From NCBI GenBank assembly GCA_002451695.1, contig DKDC01000019.1, positions 97,667 through 161,666 of the forward strand: DNA of 64,000 bases, given 5' to 3'. Origin of the DNA: Prevotellaceae bacterium UBA6858 (lineage in GTDB: Bacteria > Bacteroidota > Bacteroidia > Bacteroidales > Bacteroidaceae). Under the pieces are notes generated by a model. That model was not told the origin of the DNA, made no database searches, and was given only the letters and a program-made list of their open reading frames with translations. Both the position numbers and the translations under genes were made by a program. Every line of letters starts with the position of its first letter. Within the stretch, counting starts at the first letter, position 1. Positions 43,971 through 52,931 of the stretch are shown here, in pieces.

Positions 43971-44840
43971 CTATTTATGGCAACACCCTGCTATCAGCGC
44001 ACCCACGAAAAGACCGCTGATGCCTGCGGCAACAATGCCCTTTCTGAAAGTCCCGTTCCTCTTGCGCTCCTCTTTCAGCTCGTCGGCAAGGGAAAGAGCC
44101 AACTTTACCAACTGTTCGGGATTGTCTTTTGACAAAATATCCGTTTCGCTTATGCAAGGAAACTCATGGGAGGTTATTTTTTGTTCTGTTATTGCGGTCT
44201 CAGCCGATATGCCTTGGGGAAGAACCAGCAACGCCACCGTATCAGGCTTGGCATGAACCTCCACACCGCCGTTGACAGTTGGCAAAGTTGTTGAAGTTCG
44301 CTTTGCAAGCACATCGTCAAGCCATGAGTTGAATTTTGCCAGTTCAAACTTCAGCCCATTTTTCTCTACGTCCATATAGAGGAATTGGGGCAGCATTTCC
44401 TCTACCGTACTTATGTTGGCGGCGATATATGTCGCGATAACATCGAGAGCCTTTATATCTTCCGCACTGTCGCCCATGATTACAAACATGAATGGTACGG
44501 AGCGTCCATGCTCGTCTTTGCCATTGTCCGCAATGTTCCTCAAAGCCATTGCATGGCAGCCGTCCTCAAGATGCTTGTATATGAATTTGTAGCCTCCATG
44601 CGAAAAAAGCGTCCGCGCCGGTGAGGGCAAGCCATACGTGCTGTTCGACGACAGTTGCTTGATTGCCGGAAGTTTCCTTAGGCATTCCACTTGCTTTGCC
44701 GCCTCCGCATCGTTCTCCGCCCTCTCTTCAAGAACAGGCAGCAGCGGAAGATAGTATGTGGCTTCTTCGCGGTCGTCTTTACTGCCAAGCAGGAAATCCT
44801 TATATCCGCCAACCGAATAATACGAATAATATCTTAGCAT
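43971..44840 (-). CDS. GTPase partner protein 2, membrane-anchored
   Basis: 289 residues, paralogue of the protein at 41821 with the same N-terminal YYSVGGYKDFLLGS block. In place of a coiled coil, its C-terminus has a membrane helix (GIVAAGISGLFVGALIAGCC). It lies 3 bp from the upstream GTPase gene and 9 bp from the downstream one. The duplication of partner and GTPase together implies that the two function as a unit. Confidence 0.75.
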   Translation of the reverse strand: MLRYYSYYSVGGYKDFLLGSKDDREEATYYLPLLPVLEERAENDAEAAKQVECLRKLPAIKQLSSNSTYGLPSPARTLFSHGGYKFIYKHLEDGCHAMALRNIADNGKDEHGRSVPFMFVIMGDSAEDIKALDVIATYIAANISTVEEMLPQFLYMDVEKNGLKFELAKFNSWLDDVLAKRTSTTLPTVNGGVEVHAKPDTVALLVLPQGISAETAITEQKITSHEFPCISETDILSKDNPEQLVKLALSLADELKEERKRNGTFRKGIVAAGISGLFVGALIAGCCHK

Positions 44841-44843
44841 TGT

Positions 44844-46046
44844 TCAGAACCTTTTGATTATTTCTATTCCGTCCCCCGTGTCCTTTATAACGCCGCTGCG
44901 CTGCATTTTCCCGATAATCTGTTTGAGTTCTTCCGTGTCCATCGTGCCGAACAAACTGCGTATCCTGTTTATGATGTCTCTCAGAAAATCGTAAATCCAT
45001 CCCAGCAATCCCGTGTGCTTCACGGTTGCCTCGGCATCCATCAGCTTTGTCAGCATGAATCTTATTATATGCAGCGGCAATTGATCGCAGTTGTTTGGGG
45101 CAAAGCTGCCGTCCTGCGTATTAATCCTATACCACGAATATGGGCGTTGCAGAGTTGTGCCGCTTATCACCGCCGAAGCGTCTTCAGTAACGGTCTCGCC
45201 CGGCATCGGAATGTCGTTTTCCCCATTCTCCTTTCTTATGGTTTCGTCATCAATCTTGCAGCACCTCACAGTCCCCTCCACGCTGTTGTAATTGTATGCT
45301 TTGCGAAATTCCGAAAAGACGATGTTGCCGGAAGTTTGCATGGGAATCACGCAAATGCTCATTTTCTCGAAAGCGGAAAGATTTTTGATGTGTGTGGCGT
45401 AAACCTCCTTTATACGCGCCGTTACCCTGTTCAGCCCATTGGGTTCTTTCGCCCATTTCTCGCACTTCAGCGGCACGAACACAACCATCTTGGCGTCTTT
45501 TCCGTCTTTGTTGTCTATGTGAGTAAGGAAGTTCTGTATGTCCGACACCCTGTTTGTTCCAAGGTTAATTGATTCGGGACACAAATCCCGGGTGGTCTCA
45601 TCGGTGCTTCCCATAAGGTACGGTGTGTCAACCACAATCACAAAAACATCACAGTTCTTTATGTATTCTTCTGTTTCTTGCGCGTAAATATTGTTTGCCT
45701 CGAAACACTCCCCTGCCGAATCGCGAAATTCCATATCCATTTCGCGGTGGGTGCCGGGAATTTGCAGGTGCAGCTTGTACGACCAGAAATTGTACGTGGG
45801 ACCTTGGTCAACGAGGAAGATATTGCTGTTGCCCTTGTTTGTCTCCAGCATATTCTGAAGTTCCAGCGTCTTGTCGTTCAAAGAGTCCTGCCTTTCAAAA
45901 CCTTTTGTCTCCAGCACCGTCCTGTCCGACACCGTGAAATAGTCCTTCACCGGGCCATTCTTCATTTGCTCGAAGAGGCTCGCCAACGCCGATGTCTTTC
46001 CACAGCGGCGTCCTCCCATCATCATTATTCTTAAAGGCTCTGCCAT
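44844..46046 (-). CDS. P-loop GTPase-like protein D
   Basis: 400 residues, paralogue of protein E. P-loop GGRRCGKT, switch DSAGEC, IVVDTPYLMG, and VPLKCEKW where NKxD would be. APNNCDQLPLHIIRF and a C-terminal winged-helix-like end (TEELKQIIGKMQRSGVIKD) are shared. An amphipathic segment near residue 345 replaces the membrane helix. It precedes partner 2 by 3 bp. Confidence 0.82.
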   Translation of the reverse strand: MAEPLRIMMMGGRRCGKTSALASLFEQMKNGPVKDYFTVSDRTVLETKGFERQDSLNDKTLELQNMLETNKGNSNIFLVDQGPTYNFWSYKLHLQIPGTHREMDMEFRDSAGECFEANNIYAQETEEYIKNCDVFVIVVDTPYLMGSTDETTRDLCPESINLGTNRVSDIQNFLTHIDNKDGKDAKMVVFVPLKCEKWAKEPNGLNRVTARIKEVYATHIKNLSAFEKMSICVIPMQTSGNIVFSEFRKAYNYNSVEGTVRCCKIDDETIRKENGENDIPMPGETVTEDASAVISGTTLQRPYSWYRINTQDGSFAPNNCDQLPLHIIRFMLTKLMDAEATVKHTGLLGWIYDFLRDIINRIRSLFGTMDTEELKQIIGKMQRSGVIKDTGDGIEIIKRF

Positions 46047-46058
46047 ATTATTTGTCTG

Positions 46059-47087
46059 TTAGTTTATTTTTATGATTGAATTGGTGGTTATCGGAACAAA
46101 GCCGTTCTTGTCGTATATCACAAACCGCGTAAGCTTTTTCATTTCCTCATAAAACTTGGTGTCCTTTTTAAGGAAAGAGGAGAAAGTTTCCATGAAACTG
46201 TCAAGCAACTTCTTTTTTTGCTTTTTCTTCCATTCATAATAGTTCGCCACGTATGTCAAAAGATAGTAAAGCGGCTGGGGGCAGAACAAAGGCTTGTATT
46301 CCGGCTTTGCCGCCCAAGGGCGGAACATCGACATTTCAGGCACGCCGCCTGCGTCTCCACTCTGTTCCATGTGGTCGAACTCTATGCCGCCGAGCGTTAT
46401 GATTGGGGTTACAAAACTGGCAATGTTGTTCTTGCCGAAAAAGTCAGTCAAATCGGCATAAGCCTCTTTCACCTTTTCAGAAACCTGCGCCAAACGGCCG
46501 TCGTGCAGGTAGCGTTCGCATTTCAGCGGCACAAACAACACAAGCTTGTCTTTTACGGCCGACACATTATCCCTAAGATAGTGAGTTACTATGTCTATCT
46601 TGTTTTTGTCGTTATTGTATCTGCCCTCCTTTTCCATTAAATAAGGCGTGTCTATCGCTATCAGGATTACAGTGGCGTTAGCCATGAAATTATAAACATC
46701 CTCGCGGTCGCTCTTCAAGGCGGAGGTGAGATATTCCCCAGGGAAATCCCTTATGGTAAGTTTTACGGACTCCTTGCGCCCTACAAGTCCAAGACCGAAC
46801 TGAAACTCAGACACAGTGCTGGATGCCGGCAAGTTAGAGGCGTTCTTTTTTGCCACAGCGTCAACCAGCATGGTGTGGTAGTCGTTTAGCATACGGGTGT
46901 TGCCGTCAAGGGCTTTAAGATAAATGGAAGAGCCCTCACATATCTGCGATTGCGACTCGTGGAATATGGATGTGAGCACAGTCGTCTTTCCCACAGAGCG
47001 CGGCCCCATCATGCAGATGCTCAACGTGGGCGTTACGACCGCAGCCCTTTGGGCTATAGCCCTGCCTATTTTGTCAAAAAGTTCCAT
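46059..47087 (-). CDS. P-loop GTPase-like protein C
   Basis: 342 residues, more distant paralogue of D and E. P-loop GPRSVGKT (28-35), switch DFPGEY, IAIDTPYLME, VPLKCERY and TPIITLGGIEF. The C-terminal winged-helix-like part is reduced. It lies between the dynamin-like gene and protein D with gaps of 6 and 12 bp. Three copies of this GTPase type in one operon is unusual. Confidence 0.82.
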   Translation of the reverse strand: MELFDKIGRAIAQRAAVVTPTLSICMMGPRSVGKTTVLTSIFHESQSQICEGSSIYLKALDGNTRMLNDYHTMLVDAVAKKNASNLPASSTVSEFQFGLGLVGRKESVKLTIRDFPGEYLTSALKSDREDVYNFMANATVILIAIDTPYLMEKEGRYNNDKNKIDIVTHYLRDNVSAVKDKLVLFVPLKCERYLHDGRLAQVSEKVKEAYADLTDFFGKNNIASFVTPIITLGGIEFDHMEQSGDAGGVPEMSMFRPWAAKPEYKPLFCPQPLYYLLTYVANYYEWKKKQKKKLLDSFMETFSSFLKKDTKFYEEMKKLTRFVIYDKNGFVPITTNSIIKIN

Positions 47088-47093
47088 TTACGC

Positions 47094-49463
47094 CTATAAT
47101 TTTATTACGAACGAATTCTTTTTGCACAAATCCGTAACCGCCTTGCTTTCCTCGTTCCAACTGCCGAACGCCTCAGCCTCCTGCATCATTCCCGCAAATT
47201 CATCGCGCCATATTGCCATGCGGTTGTCCGAATAGAAATTGTACAGCTCTTCGGAAATGTTGGTGCCGGTGTCGTCCACAAGCAAATCCCTGAACATGCT
47301 AGTGCGGGCGTAGAACGAGTGGCTTGGTATCAACGAGAAGTCATCGCGCCACTTGCGCATCTGCGTTTGTATTACGGATGTGCGGCTCACTATCTCGCTC
47401 CATATTTTCTTTGCCTGTTGCTCATCGGGCATTCCCGCCAAAGAGGACATGGGTTTGAACGCCGGACTGTTTTTGTCGAGGGTGTCAAGACAGCGGGCAA
47501 CATTGTATTCCAGCAGTCCTTCAATGCTTATCTGGTAGCCAAGCACAAAATTGAGCATATAATGTATGTGCGGATAAATCTCCTTGTCAACTTTCTCAGC
47601 CACAAACACCCTCAGCCATTCCTGCGAAGCCCCGTCCTCTACGGCATAATCCTGAAGGGGTATTCTCCCCAGCCGCGCATTCTCAAACAATATTGCTATA
47701 ATGGAATCTTTCAAACGGTTTTGAAGGGGCTGCAACACCATGATGTTCACACCGCCGTATGCCGCGTATATGCGGTTGCGGAATATCTTGCAGTATTTTT
47801 CCAATATCTGGTTCGTGGACTTTTCGCCTTTTTTCACATCCTCAAGAACCACATTCGGACGGTCTATCAGCTTTGTGAGCGAAACTATCACCTCCTCTAT
47901 TTTCTCCTTCACCTCGGGGCAGGGCTTGTCTCTTCCCTCAAAATATTTGCCGTCCAACACCTTCAGCTCGTTGGAATAGGTGAGGTCGGTTTTGTAAAGC
48001 TCCCTGAATTTTTTCAGCTCGCTCGAGCCTTGCCTCATCGCGCCGGAGACCACTTTGTTCACCGCGTCAACAAGTATCTTGTAGTTTGTGTAAAGCCTGC
48101 TTCCGAGGCCGTTCACCTTTTCCATCATGCGCACGTCAATGCTGTCCAGATGCTCCATAAGCTGCGCGAGTATTGGCTCTATCGCGTCCGTGCGGGTAGA
48201 GTCCTTGTCTGCGGCGTTGGCTATCAGTATTGTCTCCTTGCGCTCGTATGGCTGGGCGCGGAAAGCCTTTACAACCTCGGGGCAGTCCTTGGAATTGTCA
48301 AACCCCGGGGTGCTGCGTTTGTTCAGCAGGAAATACAGTTCGTGAACGTCCATGCGCTCAACGCCCTGATACACGTTTTTGAAGCGTATGTTGTTCAGCC
48401 GCGTGTTGATGGAATCCTCCTCGCCGCGCCAGCCCGAATTGGGCTTGGGCTGGTACAGCAGTATCACTGCGTCGCTGTTGTCGGCTATCGCCTGATACAT
48501 GTGCTGCTCGGTTGAAACATCGTTGGAGGCATCCCCCAAGCCAACGTTGTCCATCAGCACTATGTCGCCGGCATCCTCGCAAAGGAACTTCTTGTATATG
48601 TCCACATGGTCAACGGCGAGATAGTTGGTGTAGGCAACATAATCCGGGTCTGAAGTGTGGTGTCCGTTGTGCTGCGCCACCCATTGCTGCACTTGGACTG
48701 GGTCTGTTATCTTTACGTACTTGTGGCCGTGAGTATCGTGTTCCAAGCCTTGAAGCGGCATTCCGTCCGCATTAAGCCCCGAAATAAGGTTGCGGATGAG
48801 CGAGTAGTTCTCCACATATTTCATTACAGAAAGGCGGCCGTCCATTGTGGCGGGAAGCCCGACGTCCTCTATCCTGAAATCCCGTATCTCGGCAAAACTG
48901 CCAAGCGGCTTCGGCGTTGCCGCTGGGTTGAACTTCCTTTCCAAGGCCTCCAGGTTCTTGTTGAACAGGGCAAGCATCTCATTCTCCGTATAGATATATA
49001 CACGGGCCTCAAAATGGTCGGAGTTGTAGATGAAAGAGGAAACGCCAGTGCAATGCCCGCCCTCGCTGGCAAGCACCACATCGTTGCCCAAGCCAGTAAC
49101 GCTTTGTATGAATGTACTCTTGCCGCTGCCAGCCATGCCGAACACCTGCAACGAAATGTTTCTGCGGCTGAAACGTGTCCTCAAACGCACAAGTTCCTTT
49201 TGCAACTCGGCAATCGCGGCCCTTGTGTCTTCGGTTGACACGTTCTGCAACCGCAGTTCCATACCCGGGTCTGCTGCGAGAATTGCGTAGTAAGGGCCTT
49301 TCTTTATTTCGCATTGGCTCTTGATTTCCTTTATAAGGTTGTCAAGGCTGTTCACCCTTTGCAGCAAGGATTCCATGAAAGCAATTTTGCCCTCAATCAA
49401 CGGCAGCCGCGCCTCCTTGCGCTTGGCTATTATCTGTTGTATTTGTTGGTTTATCTGTGGCAT
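47094..49463 (-). CDS. Large dynamin-like GTPase
   Basis: 789 residues from the ATG at 49463 (MPQINQQIQQ); a TTG at 49472 is less likely. An N-terminal coiled coil (about 1-100) precedes the GTPase domain: P-loop GMAGSGKST near 109-117, a threonine switch in GGHCTGVSSF, DNVGLGD as DxxG, and LLNKRS as a partial G4. The rest is long and helical, as in bacterial dynamin-like proteins and relatives that act on membranes. It is the largest protein of the island. Confidence 0.85.
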   Translation of the reverse strand: MPQINQQIQQIIAKRKEARLPLIEGKIAFMESLLQRVNSLDNLIKEIKSQCEIKKGPYYAILAADPGMELRLQNVSTEDTRAAIAELQKELVRLRTRFSRRNISLQVFGMAGSGKSTFIQSVTGLGNDVVLASEGGHCTGVSSFIYNSDHFEARVYIYTENEMLALFNKNLEALERKFNPAATPKPLGSFAEIRDFRIEDVGLPATMDGRLSVMKYVENYSLIRNLISGLNADGMPLQGLEHDTHGHKYVKITDPVQVQQWVAQHNGHHTSDPDYVAYTNYLAVDHVDIYKKFLCEDAGDIVLMDNVGLGDASNDVSTEQHMYQAIADNSDAVILLYQPKPNSGWRGEEDSINTRLNNIRFKNVYQGVERMDVHELYFLLNKRSTPGFDNSKDCPEVVKAFRAQPYERKETILIANAADKDSTRTDAIEPILAQLMEHLDSIDVRMMEKVNGLGSRLYTNYKILVDAVNKVVSGAMRQGSSELKKFRELYKTDLTYSNELKVLDGKYFEGRDKPCPEVKEKIEEVIVSLTKLIDRPNVVLEDVKKGEKSTNQILEKYCKIFRNRIYAAYGGVNIMVLQPLQNRLKDSIIAILFENARLGRIPLQDYAVEDGASQEWLRVFVAEKVDKEIYPHIHYMLNFVLGYQISIEGLLEYNVARCLDTLDKNSPAFKPMSSLAGMPDEQQAKKIWSEIVSRTSVIQTQMRKWRDDFSLIPSHSFYARTSMFRDLLVDDTGTNISEELYNFYSDNRMAIWRDEFAGMMQEAEAFGSWNEESKAVTDLCKKNSFVIKL

Positions 49464-49541
49464 ATTACGCAAACAAAATGACAGTTTCTTGAATTGAAAT
49501 GATTTTCATATTTTCAGCAAATCACTTCTCTAATTTCACTT

Positions 49542-49910
49542 TTACGTAAAAAATTCTCTAATGGGATCTATAATGTGTTCATCAACCCAAACGATAGCTC
49601 CAATGATTACCTTTCCAAGGTAATCAATTACTCTTTCAAATGTATCTTTAACTTCTTCCCATACAGCTTGGGCATTTTTACGCAAGAAAACTGCTAATCT
49701 TTCAAATATTTCTTTTTGAACGTTTGGCTCATCTATATCAATATCTTTACCTTCTTTTACAAGATCTTTCAGCACTTTTCTGGCACCGGCAAGCTGCATA
49801 GCTTGTGTATGGCTTATATCAGGATTTATACTGACCTCATTATCATACCTACTTCTTGTATCACTGTCCAAATTCCTGTATTCTCTTTCTTGTTCTGGCG
49901 TTCTATACAT
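49542..49910 (-). CDS. Hypothetical 122-residue amphipathic protein
   Basis: A charged N-terminus (MYRTPEQEREYRNLDSDTRS) leads to helices that end in a hydrophobic, membrane-active-looking segment (VIDYLGKVIIGAIVWVDEHI). It lies between the dynamin-like and IRG-like GTPase genes. No family recognised. Confidence 0.68.
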   Translation of the reverse strand: MYRTPEQEREYRNLDSDTRSRYDNEVSINPDISHTQAMQLAGARKVLKDLVKEGKDIDIDEPNVQKEIFERLAVFLRKNAQAVWEEVKDTFERVIDYLGKVIIGAIVWVDEHIIDPIREFFT

Positions 49911-49922
49911 AAAACTGTGTCT

Positions 49923-50768
49923 TTAAATTTTTGATCTCTTTTCGCTCCACTTTGCCATTACTTTTTCGGCAACAGTGCCTGCAAATATCCAGCCTCGTTC
50001 AGATTCTAATATCGCCATCAAGACCCCTTGCATATTATATGCAAATACCGCAGAATATGCAGGAGATTGTTTCATGTTGATATTTTCGAATATATCTTCT
50101 TTTACCAAACGACGATAAATACCCATCAATCGTTCTTCTATAAGTTTTTCTAATGTTGGAGTCGGCTTATTTTCAACCCTATTCCAATGGAATTCTCTAT
50201 TCGTTTTATATGCAGGAAAAGTTTCTCCTATTGCATCTATTTTATTTAATGCAATGATGATGTTTTTTGTATTTCCTGTTCTTTTACAAATCGGTATCAC
50301 GGTATCACGGAGTATTTTTATATCAATACCCAATTCCTTTGCATGAGAATCAATGATATATATAATCAAATCACATCCAGGAAGAATCTGATTATAAAGA
50401 GGTATATACACTTTCTCGTCTTTCGTGATGTCATTTTTAAGTCCAGGCATATCTGCTATGGAAATACTAAACCCATCACTTATTTCATATATCCTTTCCT
50501 CAATGTCGGTCGTCCCTTCTGCAACGGAACGTATTCTATTTGAATTACTTGGTCGAACCCCAAATACGCTTTGAATGGTGGATGTCTTTCCCACACCACC
50601 TTGTCCTATAATGGCAACCTTAAATGGTTTATTACGAATTTCCCCACTTAACAATTCCCCGACCTTTTCTATTTCGTCTTTTGATACTTTGTTTGATTTT
50701 TCAAGCAATTTTCTAAGCCATACTTCTACCTTGAATTTTTCTTGATTGGTTTTCTTTTCTTGTGTCAT
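49923..50768 (-). CDS. GTPase B (Era/IRG-like)
   Basis: 281 residues. P-loop GQGGVGKTS (55-63), DMPGLK as DxxG and a canonical ALNKID as NKxD, so guanine specificity is likely here. An N-terminal helical extension of 50 residues and a C-terminal helical domain frame the G domain. It is 10 bp from the neighbouring GTPase A gene. GC is lower than in housekeeping genes. Confidence 0.85.
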   Translation of the reverse strand: MTQEKKTNQEKFKVEVWLRKLLEKSNKVSKDEIEKVGELLSGEIRNKPFKVAIIGQGGVGKTSTIQSVFGVRPSNSNRIRSVAEGTTDIEERIYEISDGFSISIADMPGLKNDITKDEKVYIPLYNQILPGCDLIIYIIDSHAKELGIDIKILRDTVIPICKRTGNTKNIIIALNKIDAIGETFPAYKTNREFHWNRVENKPTPTLEKLIEERLMGIYRRLVKEDIFENINMKQSPAYSAVFAYNMQGVLMAILESERGWIFAGTVAEKVMAKWSEKRSKI

Positions 50769-50778
50769 ATATTTCTAT

Positions 50779-51378
50779 TCATATAGTTAATATTGTTGAT
50801 TTCAGTTCATTTACTCCATAATTTCTCGTTGCACAAACAGCAACAACTTGTGAGGGCATAAAAATTTCATCATATTTTTGATGTATTATACTTATCCGCT
50901 CTTCTATGACAGATTGACAATCTCGCGTTGGAACATTTCTTTCGTTATTCCAAGGAACGTAATCCGAATCCAATGCCACTATTGATGAATCGATATGGTT
51001 CAAACCCACTATAAATTTGACCTTCTTATCTTGAGATATATGCTGCTTTAACCCCAAAAGCAGTTCTTGTTCCGGCGCATCCGTTTTAGCAAATGTAACA
51101 ACCAGCACTATAGCATCAGCAATACTTACAGCATGGTCATAATACGCTTGATAAGCATCGTTATCAGGGAATTCGCCAATTCCTGGCGTATCAAAAATTG
51201 TCACGCAGTCATATCCTTGTGGTGCATCCTTTAAAACCGATACAGAATACAACTCTTTTGTACAGGAATAAAACGGATCCGTAGAAAAACGAGTCCCAAA
51301 CATTGCGTTTATCAAAGAACTTTTCCCATATCCTGTTTTACCCAAAAAACAAACATTGTAGCTTCTTAACAGTTTCAT
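50779..51378 (-). CDS. Small GTPase A
   Basis: 199 residues, only a G domain: P-loop GKTGYGKS (13-20), FDTPGIGE, and LNHID as G4. It resembles stand-alone Era/HSR1-like domains. It starts 1 bp after the stop of the 155-residue gene, so translation is coupled. Confidence 0.85.
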   Translation of the reverse strand: MKLLRSYNVCFLGKTGYGKSSLINAMFGTRFSTDPFYSCTKELYSVSVLKDAPQGYDCVTIFDTPGIGEFPDNDAYQAYYDHAVSIADAIVLVVTFAKTDAPEQELLLGLKQHISQDKKVKFIVGLNHIDSSIVALDSDYVPWNNERNVPTRDCQSVIEERISIIHQKYDEIFMPSQVVAVCATRNYGVNELKSTILTI

Positions 51379-51379
51379 A

Positions 51380-51847
51380 TTATTGTATTGTTTTAACTAC
51401 CCCTTTCAAAGCCACAGATTTACTGTTTTTTTCATCCGTATATAACCAGCACGGAAATATTACCCTATATTTTTTTTCTTTTTCCAATGCAGAACCGTCC
51501 TCCACGTCATACATTTCTTCATACCCTTTAACACCTTCAAAAACTTCAATCAAATCAGCCTGAAGTCCAAATGACTGAAGGCAAGTTATCCAGAGAGCCG
51601 GGCGTTTGCTTCCTGCATCCCATAGAGATGCCAATTCCATATTGGCAATTTTATTTATGACGAAGCACCACTGCTCTTTGTTTGCTATACACTCTGAGTG
51701 CACCCCTCTCAAAAGAGGAATTATTTCCTCCATATTTCTCTTAAAAGCCATTTCAGCAGACTCCCACTCGTTTTCACCTTGCGACGAGACCCTCATTCCT
51801 TGCTCAGGTTTAGTACCCCTTGTCAACAATTTCCACAATTTTTTCAT
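51380..51847 (-). CDS. Hypothetical 155-residue protein
   Basis: Basic N-terminus (MKKLWKLLTRGTKPEQG), then an alpha/beta body (EEIIPLLRGVHSECIANKEQW, YRVIFPCWLYTDEKNSK). It is the second gene of the operon after DUF445 and is directly coupled to GTPase A. No recognised family. Confidence 0.68.
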   Translation of the reverse strand: MKKLWKLLTRGTKPEQGMRVSSQGENEWESAEMAFKRNMEEIIPLLRGVHSECIANKEQWCFVINKIANMELASLWDAGSKRPALWITCLQSFGLQADLIEVFEGVKGYEEMYDVEDGSALEKEKKYRVIFPCWLYTDEKNSKSVALKGVVKTIQ

Positions 51848-51874
51848 AATTAAAATCTATACAATATTTCTTTT

Positions 51875-52852
51875 CTAATTGATTAAACAGTTTATACTTC
51901 CCATTATCAGTCCGAGCAGTGCCCCGAGCCAGACAATGGCCTTTAATTCTTTGCTCATTATCTTGAATATCAGCTTCTCCGTCTCGTTCACGTCCATTTC
52001 GTTGATACGTTCGCGCACAATCTTGCTGATGTCTATCGAGTCGAGAATTTTCGGCAGGTGGTCGATGATCACAGTCCTGTAGATGCCCTCCACAGTGTTC
52101 ACGCCTTGCGCCAGTTGTTCCTCGCGCCCTTCAAGCAGTTTGCACACCGGCTTGTTCAGGAAACTGTCAACCTCCCCGCCAATCATGTTCGACACAATCT
52201 CCTCGCCGTTGTTTTTCAGCATGGTGTTTATGTTCTTGGCGAGGAAATGCTCTGCCGGCTCGCGCAGCATTCCAAGAAACTTTGCCACTATATTGCCGCC
52301 AAACATGCTGGCAGCCTTTCCGCCAAGCCCGCCTATCGCGCCTCCCAGCCCCGCCAGCAGCTCGTGTGCGCCGTCAAGGCTGAACTTGCCGGCTATGTGG
52401 TCCATTGCTATATGGGCCACCTTTTCGCCCATGGCGGAGTCTGCCAATTTGGAGTAAGTCTGCTTGGTTATGCTTTCGTTTATGCTGCCCGCAACGGCGG
52501 CTATCTCCTCTTTCGACAAATACCGGGAAAGGAACTGCCCCACGGTCTCGCCGTTGTTTTGCTGCGCTGTGATGAAATCCTCGGCGGCGGAGCGCACCTT
52601 GCCAATCATCCCGTCCGACAAAAGGTATTTCTCCAGCACCTCCCTGTTCATAAGGTTCTCGCTTATCACGCCGCCTATCGCCTCGGCTATCCTCCCTTTC
52701 TCCTTGGGTATTATTCCCGGTGTGAAGGGTATGTGTATGCCGAACAGATATTTCGCCGTGTGGGGGCGGAACAGCATCCGTATGGCTATGTCATTGGTTA
52801 TATAGCCAATTACGCCGCCCAGCAAAGGTGCAATTATGTATGACGCATCCAT
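51875..52852 (-). CDS. DUF445-family membrane protein
   Basis: 325 residues with membrane helices at both ends (IIAPLLGGVIGYITNDIA and LKAIVWLGALLGLIMGSI) and a long soluble middle. The hallmark TNDIAIRMLFRP and FTPGIIPKEKGRIAEAIG motifs place it in the DUF445/YheB group. It is the first gene after the antiterminator, and 27 bp separate it from the next gene. Confidence 0.9.
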   Translation of the reverse strand: MDASYIIAPLLGGVIGYITNDIAIRMLFRPHTAKYLFGIHIPFTPGIIPKEKGRIAEAIGGVISENLMNREVLEKYLLSDGMIGKVRSAAEDFITAQQNNGETVGQFLSRYLSKEEIAAVAGSINESITKQTYSKLADSAMGEKVAHIAMDHIAGKFSLDGAHELLAGLGGAIGGLGGKAASMFGGNIVAKFLGMLREPAEHFLAKNINTMLKNNGEEIVSNMIGGEVDSFLNKPVCKLLEGREEQLAQGVNTVEGIYRTVIIDHLPKILDSIDISKIVRERINEMDVNETEKLIFKIMSKELKAIVWLGALLGLIMGSINCLIN

Positions 52853-52931
52853 ATTATCCGTTTTGCTTTATTATAACAGAGGGGAACTGTTTCCTGTTTC
52901 TGTCAGTTATCCCGTGTGTACTTTTAATTTT

